A stretch of 58,076 nucleotides of DNA, from NCBI GenBank assembly GCA_001179505.1, contig CDMY01000266.1:1-58076 (forward strand). The letters run 5' to 3'. Under the pieces are notes generated by a model, which had not been told where the DNA came from, made no database searches, and worked only from the letters and a program-made list of their open reading frames with translations. Origin of the DNA: Vitrella brassicaformis (lineage: Eukaryota; Sar; Vitrellaceae). Made by a program: the position numbers and the translations under genes. Shown one piece after another: positions 1 through 10,207 of this stretch. Every line of letters begins with the position of its first letter. The stretch's first letter is position 1.

Positions 1-94
1 ACTTTGTGGATCGGCTGATTGAGTGAGTGAATGTGTAATTATCGTCTTTGCCGGCGATCCACGTCCATACACAAACACGTACGTACGCGTTGAT
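1..94. repeat. Left arm of a 94-bp perfect inverted repeat
   Basis: Bases 1-94 are the exact reverse complement of 6071-6164. With a 2-base indel the match extends to about 1-100 against 6063-6164. The outer edge coincides with the first base of the window, so the repeat may continue further left. The arms enclose about 6 kb holding two complete, divergently transcribed genes. It could be the ends of a mobile unit, two inverted copies of a dispersed repeat, or an inverted artefact at a contig end. Confidence 0.9.
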
Positions 95-594
95 TCACTT
101 GTATTGATCTCATGGGCGCATAGGGCGTTTCCACTCTGTCCCTGACACCCTGTCTCAAGCAGCCGCGCCTTGGACGTGGACATTTGCGTGTGTAAGCCGA
201 CACAAAGTGCATTGATTGAGACATGTCCCGTCAGCATCGATCCAGCTTAAGGGCAGACAGACCTATCACGCACTCACACCCAACGGACGCACATACGCCC
301 TCCCTGCCTGCCTTGCTGCCTACACCCAAGCGGACACCAACCGATAGATGGACACATGCATGTGTGTGCACACCCACCCCCGTCCATCCGTCCATGTGTC
401 ATCGGTCGGCCGGTCGTGGACTACAAGGCCACCGAGCGACCGACCCGTCGTTGTCACTGACTGCATTGTCAGAACACAACCCTCAGCACCCAGCCAACAC
501 ACCAACACACGAAAAACTCACTCATCCATCTGTCCATCCATCCATCCATCCATCTGCCTTCGTTGCCCTGAAAAAGGCATTCACTTGTTCTCCC
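95..594. other. Non-coding interval downstream of the GH3 gene
   Basis: About 500 bases with simple repeats (a TCCA run near 530-560) and no convincing coding sequence. It includes the 3' flank of the minus-strand glycosidase gene. Confidence 0.6.
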
Positions 595-3500
595 CTATCT
601 CCCCACGACCACCCGCATGTGTTTATCATGCCTCCCATCAGTCGGCCGCCTTCGTCGCCAGGTTTGCCGCTCGCACTCACTCACAGTCGCCTGTGCATCG
701 ACGAACAGGTCTGCCCACAGCGGGTCGGGCAGCGCCGTCAGCCCACGGCCGTCAGGTGGCACCCAGTGGGGCTGCTGGCCCCCAATGAACAGTCGTCTCT
801 TGCCCGGCTCCACCACCTGTTCGGCTGCATATGGGTTGGCCGCCTTGGCTTCTTGCTCGAGCACGACTGAGTGGAGGGCCGGGGCGAGAGACAGCCGGAC
901 GGTCGCCGTCTGATTGGGGCTCAAATGGACCTGACACGCATAAGGAAATAACAAATGTGTGTGGGCATGTGCTGTCATCTGCACTTCTCCCTCCGCCTCT
1001 CACGCACTCACCCTTTTGAAGTCGGCGAGTCGGATGTTTGGCCTTGGTGTGTTGGTTGGGCTGTCTGTCTGCTCGACATAGAGCTGCACAACCTCGTCGC
1101 CTTCCCTCCGGCCGACATTCCTCACGTCAACCGTCACGCCGATTTGCTCACAGGGGGCGTAGGTGGTCTTGTTGAGGCGCATGTTGGTGTAGGCGAAGGC
1201 CGTGTAGGAGAGGCCGTAGCCAAAGGGGATGGTGGGCGTGCCGTGGGTGTAGTATCGGTATGTGATGCCATAGGTGGGGACGGAGGGCGCCTCTGGCCGG
1301 TCGTAGGAGGAAGGGTAGAAGCTCATGCGGCCCATTGGCGGCAAGGACGTCGTGTTCTCATACCTATGGTCCGTCAACACACAGACACACAAATATGCAA
1401 CACATATAGGTGAGTGAAACTCGTTGCACTTGTCTCGTTTTCTCACCAAGTGACAGATGCCCGCCCAGCCGGGCTGGTGCTATTGAAACCGAACAGAGTG
1501 TAGGCCACAGCCAATCCACCAGCCTGACCCGGCAGCCACGCATCCAACACGGCATCGGCACTCCCCAACACGGGCGAGAGGGTGAATGTGCCCCCATGCA
1601 CCAAGACAGCCACGATAGGAATCCCGGTGCCCTTTGTGGCGGTCACCACCTCATCGAGCAGAGCGTACTGATTGCGCGGCAGCTCGTAGCTGGACCTGTC
1701 GTGCCCCTCTCGCTCGAGGGTCTCGTCCAGGCCCAGAGTGAGCACCACCACACTGCTGCCTTTCACCGCATCGCGCACCCTGTCGAACTGAGATGTGTCC
1801 AGGCACTTGACGTTGAGACACCCCAACACGGTCGCGACCTTGCCCCGGCCCAGCGAGCGCTCCAGGCCTTCATGGATTGATACCAGGCCGCGTTTTGGCG
1901 TGGTGGTGTAGCCGCCACACAGGCACCTCCCACACTCAGCAAATGGCCCGATCAACGCCAGTTTCTCGATCTTGGAGAAGTGGAGGGGCAGCACGGACTG
2001 GTGGTTCTTGTAGAGAGACATTGCCGACAAAGCGGCCTCAAAGGCCAGCTGTATTGACGGGTTCCAGAAGAGCGGGTCCATATGCGGGTGGTGCGGGGGG
2101 AAGTCGTCATGTGGAGGGAGGGGGGGAGGGGGGGATGGCGACCAGGGGATGTGCGGACCCAGGGGAGGGATTTGCGAGTTCCACGACACCCAGGAGGGCG
2201 GGTCCAGCATGCCCAAACGCAGTCGGACGCGCATCACACGACGCAACGCTTCGTCCACTTGACTGATGTTCAGACGACCTGCGAATACAGAAAGAGGACA
2301 CAGACGCCGATATAGTGGGCGGTTGTTGTTTGGTGTCGTGTGTCTGGCTGACTGACCTTCTTCGACGAGCAAAGGTATGTGTCTGATGACTTGCATGCCC
2401 CCGCCCTCCTGATCCATCCCTGCCTCCAGACCAAACACGGCAGCCGTCGCCCTGTCGGGTGCATAGTTCCAGGTGTCCTTCAGATTCCTCCACGCGTCAT
2501 AGTCACTGTCATGCACACCATATCACACACACAGAAGGGTGAATGTGCAAGCAGGTGAGCGATTCTGTGTGTGTGTGTGTGTGTGTTACGTACCTGACGA
2601 CGAATCCATCAAAGCCCCACTTGTCCCTTAGCAGGCCGTTGAGGAGCCGTGGCTCGGCACACGTGGGGATGTTGTTGATGGCGTTGTACGAGCACATGAC
2701 GTGCATGGCCTTGGCCTCCTTGACACACGCATGAAAGGCGGGCAGGTAGCTCTCAGCCATGTCACGGCCGTCTACACGAGCGTTGAATATCGTGCGATCG
2801 CGGGGGATCGTCTCTGCAAAGAAGGAGATGCAATGCGAATCATCTGCGCATGCATCTTCCATTGGCACCCACCCACTCACCGATGTCATATGCAGCGAAA
2901 TGCTTGCAGCAAGCGGCTGTGAGGGGATAGGATCTGCCCGAGGGGTTGCGGGCTGATGGCGACTGCACGCCCTTGACGTATGCAATGGTCAGCTGCGATG
3001 TCAGCAGTGGGTCCTCGCTGTACACCTCGTCGGCACGGCCCCACCTACATGCAGCCACACAGACACACAGACGGCACGGCTGGCGTTTGGTCTCCGTTGG
3101 TGTGTGTGGTCATTCATGAGACCGACCTTGGGTCTCGGACGAGGTTGATGTTTGGCGAGTAGATGGTGATGCCGCGGCCGTTCTGCTTCTTGCCACGGTC
3201 GCCCCGCCACGTGTAGTAGTTGTATGTGCCCCTCGCCTCCATGGCCATCCGACGCGCCACCCCGTGCACCAGCTCCCGGTCCCACGACGCGCCCAATGCG
3301 TTGCCATTTGGGAACGTTGTCGCCTCCTGCACACACAGGCAGCCATGAAAACGAGAGTGAATCCGATGCGGTGTGCGTGTGTGGCGATCGACGTGTTGCT
3401 CACCTCTGTCCTGACCCCATGCACGTCATCATTCAGCCATGCGTACGAGGGCAATGACAGGCGTGCGATCTCTGTCGCCTCGTTGGCGAGCTGGTAGGCC

Positions 3501-3988
3501 TTCTCGGTCACCGTTGCCACCCTCAGGAAGGCCGTGATGCGCCCCTCGTCACTCAGCGACCAATCGAACAGCGTCCCATTGACAGCTGCTTTGCAAGTCC
3601 GCAAGTAATCGCTCGGCGAGGACGCGCACACCTTCCGCCCGCCCGGGCACGCGTAGTGCTTGGCTGGACACTGCTTACAGGACAGACAAACTGTTGCCTT
3701 TGTCTGCTACTGGTGTTCTGTGGTCTGAGGGAGCAATCGTACCAGATCACAGTCGAGCTTTGAGAGCACGCAGCTGCCGATGCGGCCCTCTGCACATCTC
3801 TCAAAAGGCGGCAGGCAGTCGAGGTGTGTGAGAGGGTGCGGCGAAGGCGTAAGGAACCACAGGAGGGCACAAGCGGCAAGGATGACGCCGACCAGTGTCA
3901 GCAGCACTCCTACACACACAAAGACGCATCCGTCCATCCATCTCCGTGTGTGTTTCTTTCTTGATTCCGTGTTACCCAGGGCGGACAT
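595..3988 (-). CDS. Glycoside hydrolase family 3 protein, beta-xylosidase/beta-glucosidase-like, membrane-anchored
   Basis: About nine or ten exons. A first mini-exon (MSAL) is followed by a hydrophobic anchor (GVLLTLVGVILAACALLWFL), so this is probably a type II membrane or secreted enzyme. The GH3 (alpha/beta)8 domain follows: WNDDVHG-type N-terminal motif, GRGITIYSPNINLVRDPR, AACCKHFAAYD, and MHVMCSYNAINNIPTCAE. The catalytic nucleophile Asp lies in GFVV-SDYDAW, where an intron falls inside the motif (about 2509-2595). The C-terminal sandwich domain has KNHQSVLPL and LALIGPFAE, then FGYGLSYTAFAY and a fibronectin III-like end. GH3 enzymes remove terminal glucose or xylose from glycans with retention of configuration. 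The SDYDA and NNIPTCA motifs resemble plant and fungal beta-xylosidases, but substrate cannot be fixed from sequence. A Pro/His-rich insert lies near 2090-2190. An upstream exon could move the start, because an acceptor-like TTTTCAG precedes the ATG by about 35 bases. Confidence 0.88.
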
Positions 3989-4198
3989 CTTGAGGCCGCA
4001 GCAGATGATCTCCGCCAGCTGAAAATCAGATGTGTGCTCTCAGACTAGAGTGCACAAGTGTAGATCTCTGCCTGCGGCGGCCTGCCTTGCTTCGTTCCGC
4101 ATGTGCAAGCTTAGCTGCGAGCGCAGGGGAGAAGGCGCAATCCCTTCTTCGCGTTGTGCGAGAAAGCAGATCTGCGACGAGCTTGAGTTGTTGCAACG
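3989..4198. promoter_or_regulatory. Divergent intergenic promoter region, GH3 / WDR68
   Basis: The GH3 (-) and WDR68 (+) start codons are 210 bases apart and point away from each other, so both promoters or one shared promoter must lie here. No TATA box or other motif was recognised. Confidence 0.4.
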
Positions 4199-5945
4199 AT
4201 GGCACGCATAGAGGGCAGCTTGGGAGCCGATGGCGTCACGGTCAAGTTTGGTCAGCCGTCGGCGGCCATGGCCTTCAGAAGCAGCTTCTCCGGCATGAGT
4301 GGTGATGCGCGGGCCAAACTCACATTCGCCATGGGCACTCTGGAGGAGCAATCGTCAAATGAGGTAGGATGGCCAGCGGACAGGAGGAAGCAACCACACG
4401 CGCAATGGCATGTTGCTGTTTTCAGATACGTGTGTATGAGGTGCCTCTCCCTGCCCCGAGTGGACGTCCGGTTCGCACGCTGCATAGGGACCCCCCTGCG
4501 GCGGTGGCCAGCCAGCCTGATCCTGTCACTCGCATCGTGTGGCAGCCTGACTTTGCGGTGAGCAAGACAACAATCAATGGAAGTCGATAGATGCTTCGCA
4601 GTCGGTGCTGTGCCCGTTGTGTTCAGAGGTCATCTGAGCGGCTGATTGCCTCTGGTACGAAGAGACGAACAGAGAGAGAGGATGACAACACATTCATTGT
4701 AGTGTTCTTTAGGTGAAGCGTTACGTCTATACGAGTACTCGGACGGCGGGGATGGCGCATCGCTGCGGCCGATACGCGTCTTTCGTCCTCCTCAACTCCA
4801 CACAGCCAACACAGAGGCTAGCTCAGAGGATTCGTTGCTCACGTCATGTGACTGGAGGTGGGCGTGATGAAGCGACACAACATGTGTGGGTGGCGGGGGA
4901 ATCGTCTGCATGTTGTGTGTGTGGTGGGTATGCAGCTGGGGCGAGTCGTGGAAGGCGGCTGCTTGTGCAGAGGAGGGAAACGTCACCTTGTTTGACCTCA
5001 ATGTAAGCACAACACGGGCAGATGAAACAAACAGATACGCGATTACCTGAGCGTCATTCTCGTCGCATCTCTGTCCTCCTGTGCAGCGCGGCGAGGCGGT
5101 CAGCACGTTCATCGCCCATCCAACGGGGGTAATAGGTGCACCCAATCATCACATCCACCAAGGTATGTAGGTGCAGCTTGCTTGCTTGTCTTCAGATGGA
5201 CGATGTGCGGTTCGGCAGTAGCAGTCTTCTCACTGCGGGCCGGGATGGCCAGCTCAGGCACTTCGACCTGCGGTAACTCCATCCGACACCCGGACAAAGA
5301 CATACAAACCGCACCGCTTACCCTCTTTTGCTCGTGTATTTGTGCAGCACCAAGCCGACGGCGTTCTGCTGCTTGTACAGCAATACAGGCCCCGACGCGG
5401 CCCCCAACTGTCGTGAGGGGCCCATCCTGCGCATAGAGACCAACCCACTTGACGAGAACTTTGTGGCGCTGATAGAGCGGGAGGACATGCGCGTGACGAT
5501 CGTCGATCTGCGCAAGGTCAACAAGCCATTCTGCGCGCGGTCAACAAGCTTCCCCACCGGCATCGCATGGCACCCTGCAAACAGGTGGGCGATTCGCTCA
5601 TGTACACGGCTCATTCGTGTGTTTGTGTGCCTGTCTGTCAGCAAGCGCTTGCTGAGCACTTACGAGCGCGGCCAGCTGATCATGTGGAGCATCGAGTCCA
5701 CAAAAGACGCGGAGCAGCACAGAACTAAGAGTGTCGGAGGTGGGGACTTGGTACAGACACATACAGCATGAGGCATTCATTCGAGTAGTTCTGTGTGTGC
5801 GTGTGTGGCAGGACTTGGACTCCGTGAGGAGGCCTTCGGTGTGCAGTGGAGCCGTGTGCACACGGACTGGAAGGCCCTCCAGCACATAGATTCTGTTGTG
5901 CTCACCAATGCGCTGGCCGACACAGACAGAGACATGGTGAACTAG
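4199..5945 (+). CDS. WD40 repeat protein, WDR68/DCAF7 (AN11/TTG1) family
   Basis: About nine exons joined in frame, giving roughly 350 residues. Segments align in order with human DCAF7: KLTFAMGTLEEQSSNE with the N-terminal LALGSF..EEYNN strand; VTRIVWQPDFA with TKLMWIPD; ERLIASG-EALRLYEY with DLLATSGDYLRVWRV; SLLTSCDW with APLTSFDW; STFIAHPTG, then LLTAGRDGQLRHFDLR, with TQLIAH..SVGADGSVRMFDLR; MRVTIVDLR with MEVVILDVR; and EAFGVQWSRVHTDW with EINNVQWASTQPDW. DCAF7 is a beta-propeller scaffold that binds DYRK kinases and acts as a CUL4-DDB1 adaptor. A 28-nt mini-exon (about 4622-4649, ending in ...ERLIASG) is needed to restore the propeller. The last repeat lacks the usual C-terminal Leu/Ile-rich ending and stops after ...DRDMVN. 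Confidence 0.85.
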
Positions 5946-6070
5946 ACAAACAGAGAGTGCGTGGCTGACAGGGACGGAGGGACCGTTGTGTCTGTCTGTC
6001 TGTCTGTCTGTATTTGTGTATTTGTCCATAGCTATCATATGTGTGAATCACCGTACAAGCTTAAGTGAGA

Positions 6071-6164
6071 ATCAACGCGTACGTACGTGTTTGTGTATGG
6101 ACGTGGATCGCCGGCAAAGACGATAATTACACATTCACTCACTCAATCAGCCGATCCACAAAGT
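6071..6164. repeat. Right arm of the 94-bp perfect inverted repeat
   Basis: Exact reverse complement of 1-94. It lies 125 bases after the WDR68 stop codon and 82 bases before the next start codon, so it may contribute to the 5' region of the RIIa-like gene. The sequence continues into a GACT microsatellite just outside the arm. Confidence 0.9.
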
Positions 6165-6246
6165 GACTGACTGACTGTCTTTGAAAGTGAGAGCCCTGAC
6201 AAATTCCGTTTACGGACATTCACTCGACACCAGCGAGGGGAGGAAG

Positions 6247-7164
6247 ATGTCGAAGGGAGGTGAGGTTGGGTCGGCGGGCGTTTGCCGCTCGTCGTGCGGC
6301 GTGGCCACATCCTCGGCTGGTCATTGCGCGTCGGAGGCTGACATGAAGGCCCTCGCCATCTACATGGACGAGAAGGTGAGCTGCTCCCGTCCGTCACCAT
6401 CGACGGATGGATGGATGGATGGACGAAAGAGAGACCTCTACAGTACACGGCTGCGGCGGATGGCTGCATCTCTGTCTTTGACGTGTCGTGCAGTTGACGC
6501 CGTTTGTGGACGATCTCATCCTCAAGCTGCTCAGAGACCAGCCGGACGACCCCGCCTATGAAGCCATGCTCATCTGCAAAGGTGATGGTCACACACACAC
6601 AGATGGATGGATGGATGGATGGATGGATGGACAGCCTCCCTCTGCTCTCTCTGTGTGTTAACGTTCAGGTTGTTCGTCCCGTGCTCAGATTGAGGGCGCG
6701 TTGGCTGCCCTCGAGCAGCAGCGCGTCAACGAGGAAAACGCCAGACTCAAGAAGGAGTGAGTCAGCTGGAGGGACACACACACAGACAGACAGACACACA
6801 CAAACACACAGCACCACTGCGTCTTTGTGTGTGTCTGTGTGTGTGCGTGTGGCTGTGTCTTGGAAAGAAACGCACAACTCAAGAAGCGCCTGGCCGCTGT
6901 GATGGACACCGTGGCCGCCAACACTCACATCACCGACACCGTCACACAGGCCAAGTCAGACACACACACACACACTCCCAGGAGATGGATGGCTGTCTGT
7001 CTGTCTGTGTGTGTCTGTTAGGTCGGAGTTCATTGCAAATATCAAATCGGAGGACAAGTGCGCCACACACACATACAAGTGGCCGCCATGGCCGGGTGTG
7101 TCTTGTGTGTGAATCTGGTGGCAGGTTGGTAAATGACAGTTTGGCCATCCATAGCAACAACTGA
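6247..7164 (+). CDS. Small RIIa (Dpy-30)-like domain plus coiled-coil protein
   Basis: Six short exons join in frame to about 165 residues. Residues about 33-72 (MKALAIYMDEK then LTPFVDDLILKLLRDQPDDP) have the helix-turn-helix pattern of RIIa/Dpy-30 dimerisation domains, with the acidic-proline end typical of the family. Two coiled-coil exons follow (AQIEGALAALEQQRVNEENA, then NAQLKKRLAAVMDTVAANTH), and the protein ends SLAIHSNN. RIIa domains dock on AKAP-type helices in cilia, kinase A and COMPASS complexes, so an adaptor or dimerisation role is likely. Exon phases agree throughout (phase 1 at CK-G, phase 2 at KK-E). An upstream in-frame TTG exists, but the ATG at 6247 is the first ATG of the frame. 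Confidence 0.6.
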
Positions 7165-7677
7165 CGCATGACACACACATAGACACATACACACAGAAGG
7201 TATGCAATCGACAGCCCGGCCCACCAACATGTCATGGATAATCATTGCAATGCCGCTGTGTGTCTGTCTGTGTGTGTCAGGTTCGCATCTCGTGTACAGT
7301 CAAGGCGGCCCATGCCATGGCAAGGCAGGACTCTGTCTGTGTGGTGTGGAGGATGAATATGTCAGTGAGTGCAGTGGATGGGCGGAAGCATGCCGACGTG
7401 CTGTCTGCTTGCTGGCTGAGTGCGTCTGAGACAGACACCGATGTGCTCGTGACTCTTGATCGAATGAATGAATGGATGAATGAATGAATGGTCCACACCG
7501 TCTCAGCACCACCTCAGCACCAGCAACACAGACACAAAGAGACAAAATAGTGTAATTCAGTACAGACCATCGCATAATGTCAGTCAGTCATAGCAAGCCA
7601 GGACAGCTTTGGCGTCAGGCGGATACTCGAAGCCCACCCGGAACTGATGCACCACAAACACCGCATAAGTGACCATC
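7165..7677. other. Convergent 3' flanks
   Basis: Between the plus-strand RIIa-like gene and the minus-strand HSP70-like gene. It is rich in CA/TG and GAAT repeats. No additional gene was identified. Confidence 0.5.
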
Positions 7678-9703
7678 TCACACAATGTCTGTGCGCACCA
7701 GGTTGTCGACATTCACTTTCGTGTGTATGTAAGTGTAGTCCGCCTCCACACAAATGCTGCCATCGGCGTCGATATCGAAGGCAACCTCGATGAGCGGCGT
7801 GCCGCGCGGGGTCGGTGGGATGCCTTGCGAGTAGAAGCTGCAGAGCAACTTGTTGTCAGTGGTCATCGCCGCCTCGCCCTCGTACACCTACAGTACAACA
7901 CAGACAACACGCATACGCAACACACATATGTAAATCCAATTGCCACGGTGCAGCAGTGTGTTGTCCACCTGAATGAGCACGCTCGTCTGGTTATCTGAGT
8001 CTGTGGTGAATGTGCAGGTCTTTCTGGTAGGCATCGTGGTGTTGCGCTCGACGACCTTGGTCATGACGCCTCCCGCGGTCTCCACCCCCAGTGAGATGGA
8101 CGTGACGTCCAGCAACCGAATGTCCGCTAAGTGGGGCTCTTGCGCACCGGAAAGCATCGCGGCCATTGCCGCCGCACCGCGAACCACAGTACCGTCAGCA
8201 ATGGGTCCGATCGGCTGCTTGCCGCAGAAGAAATCCTGTGTATGTAAAACACAACACCACACGAAGGCGGAGGGGCGTGTGTCCTGTCGTAACATGCCTG
8301 TCGCCGCTCACAGCTCACACCACACCGTGCCAGCGCCTACCGTGATGAGCTGTTGGATCTTGGGGACGCGTGTGGATCTGCCGACAAGCACCACATCGTC
8401 TACCGACTGCTTGTCCACGCCGCCGTCCTTGAGCGCCTTGTCCATCAGCAGCAGGATGCGCCGGAACAAGCGCGCACACAACTTCTCAAAATGCGTACGG
8501 GAGATGTCCACTGAGTAGTCGACGCCCTGACGTCGCACACAGAAGATGGGGAAGGGCAAAGCACACAAGCAGGACATCATCACAGTGTTCCTCCCTCCCT
8601 CCCTCCCTCTCAATCTCGCCACCTTAAGGAGCTGGTTGAAAACACATCACGCACAAGACAGGGAAGGGCGAAAAAAACACACACACACAAATGACGTCAC
8701 CACATTTTGCAACCATCCATCCGTCCGTCCCTACCTCAGAAAGGAGCTGATCGATTTCGATGGTGACTTCGGTGACCGAGGAGAGTGCCCGCTTTGCTCT
8801 CTCGCATTCTGTGCGCAGCCGCAGCATTGCACGGCTGCCGGTGGTGAGGTCCCTGCCCTTGTTCTTGCCTTTGAAGTCCTGCACGCAAAACTCCACCAAC
8901 CGGTTGTCGAAGTCCTCGCCGCCGAGTGTGTCGCCCGCTGTGGCCTTGACCTCGAGGACGCCGTCCTCGATTACCAGCAGCGACACGTCACATGTGCTGC
9001 CGCCCAGGTCCAAGATGAGCACATTGCGCTTGCCCGTACTCGTCTCGCCCCTCCTGTCCAGGCCGTACGTTGAGAGGGCGGCAGCGGCGTGGTCATTCAT
9101 CACGCGCATGATCTTCAGACCGCTCCTCGTGGCTGCATCCTTGATGGCCTGGCGCTGCGACTGACCGAAGTGCCCCGGGACGGTGATGACGGCCTTCTTG
9201 ACTGTCGTGCAGAGGTATGCCTCGGCTGTCTCCTTCAGCTCGGTCAGCACCATGGCCGCCACATCTTCCGGTAAGAACGCCTTGATCTCGCCATGGTGGA
9301 TCCCCTCGATGATGGCCTTGCCGCCCTTCCCCTTGACGACCTTGAAGGGCCAGTGCTTCAGAGAGAGATGCTGCACAGAAGGGTCATCGAACTTGCGGCC
9401 AATCAGACGCTTAGCGGCGATGAGGGGGAGGTCTCTTTTGAACGTGGCCGCAGGCGAAAGGGTGGCGGGGTCATCCTCAGGCTGCTCGTTTGTGGTGACC
9501 TTGGCCTGACGCAACACAACCACACACATCCATCCATCGACTCACGAGTGCAGTTGCTCAGATCTGTCTACCGTGTTGCTTTGGAACACGGCGACGCGTG
9601 AGTGGGTGGTGCCCAAGTCAATGCCGATGGCAGGACCTGCAGCACCAAAGACAGACGAGGCGAAAGTGAGATGTCTGCCTTCTTCCTCACCCTCGGTGGT
9701 CAT
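7678..9703 (-). CDS. Degenerate HSP70-like protein, lid domain missing
   Basis: A mini-exon MTTEG joins to [13 protein letters not shown], the canonical N-terminal phosphate-1 motif. It continues through RLIGRKFDD, a [17 protein letters not shown] segment, [56 protein letters not shown] and [10 protein letters not shown]. The last exon carries [21 protein letters not shown] of the substrate-binding beta domain and ends ...[11 protein letters not shown]. Departures from canonical HSP70: the stretch with NRTTPSYVAF is replaced by an unrelated shorter segment; DLGGGT is DLGGST; VGGSTR is VGRSTR; the NEPTAAA loop is NDHAAAA; and the alpha-helical lid and EEVD tail are absent. About 560 residues against about 650 in the family. 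It was once an ATP-driven chaperone fold, but normal ATPase cycling is doubtful. The start was chosen because the first intron then yields the typical HSP70 N-terminus. Confidence 0.8.
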
Positions 9704-10207
9704 GGGGTGTGACGGCCAGCCACGACGATCGGCAATGAATGCGAGCTTATACAGGGAGATCCATCCACGACGGTTGTATCTCATGTGGACAGTCTGCTAA
9801 GTGCAGTGTTGCGTGGGATTCCATATCTGCTGAACGACTGACTTTCTGAACCAACGGTTGACTGGCAAGCTGTAAAGACGCAAAGGTGTCTGTCTGTCTG
9901 TCCAGGGCATCCATCCCTCTGCATCAGGCTCCACAACATACACACGCCTCGCGTGACGACCCAGGCCACACGCTCACTGCCCTATCGTTGCACCCATTCC
10001 ATCCAGCCGCCAGCAAACCCCTCGCCACGCCAACAACACCGATAAAGTGCTCTTTCTGATCGCCTCACAGTCAAAAAGCACCGACGCTACGCTTCTTATG
10101 TATCATCGGAAGGGCGAAAAATGCACACGACACGCGATGCGGCCGGACCGGACCGGACCCCACCGCACCGCATCGCATACATATCAACATCGACGGCCAG
10201 CTCGCTT
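9704..10207. other. Non-coding interval
   Basis: About 500 bases between the HSP70-like start and the 3' end of the plastid-targeted gene, both on the minus strand. It contains a GGACC microsatellite near 10142-10160. No coding sequence is supported. Confidence 0.5.

Noticed and set aside
223-870. Long plus-strand ORFs over 223-1413
   Set aside because: They lie antisense to GH3 exons or run through TCCA repeats; no family similarity or sensible composition.
2566-2586. TG/CA microsatellites as telomere or origin signals
   Set aside because: Such runs occur inside most introns here; they are ordinary simple repeats in this genome, not telomeric repeats.
6757-7164. 135-aa plus-strand ORF through the RIIa-gene introns
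   Set aside because: It reads through CACACA introns; the true frame uses the short coiled-coil exons.
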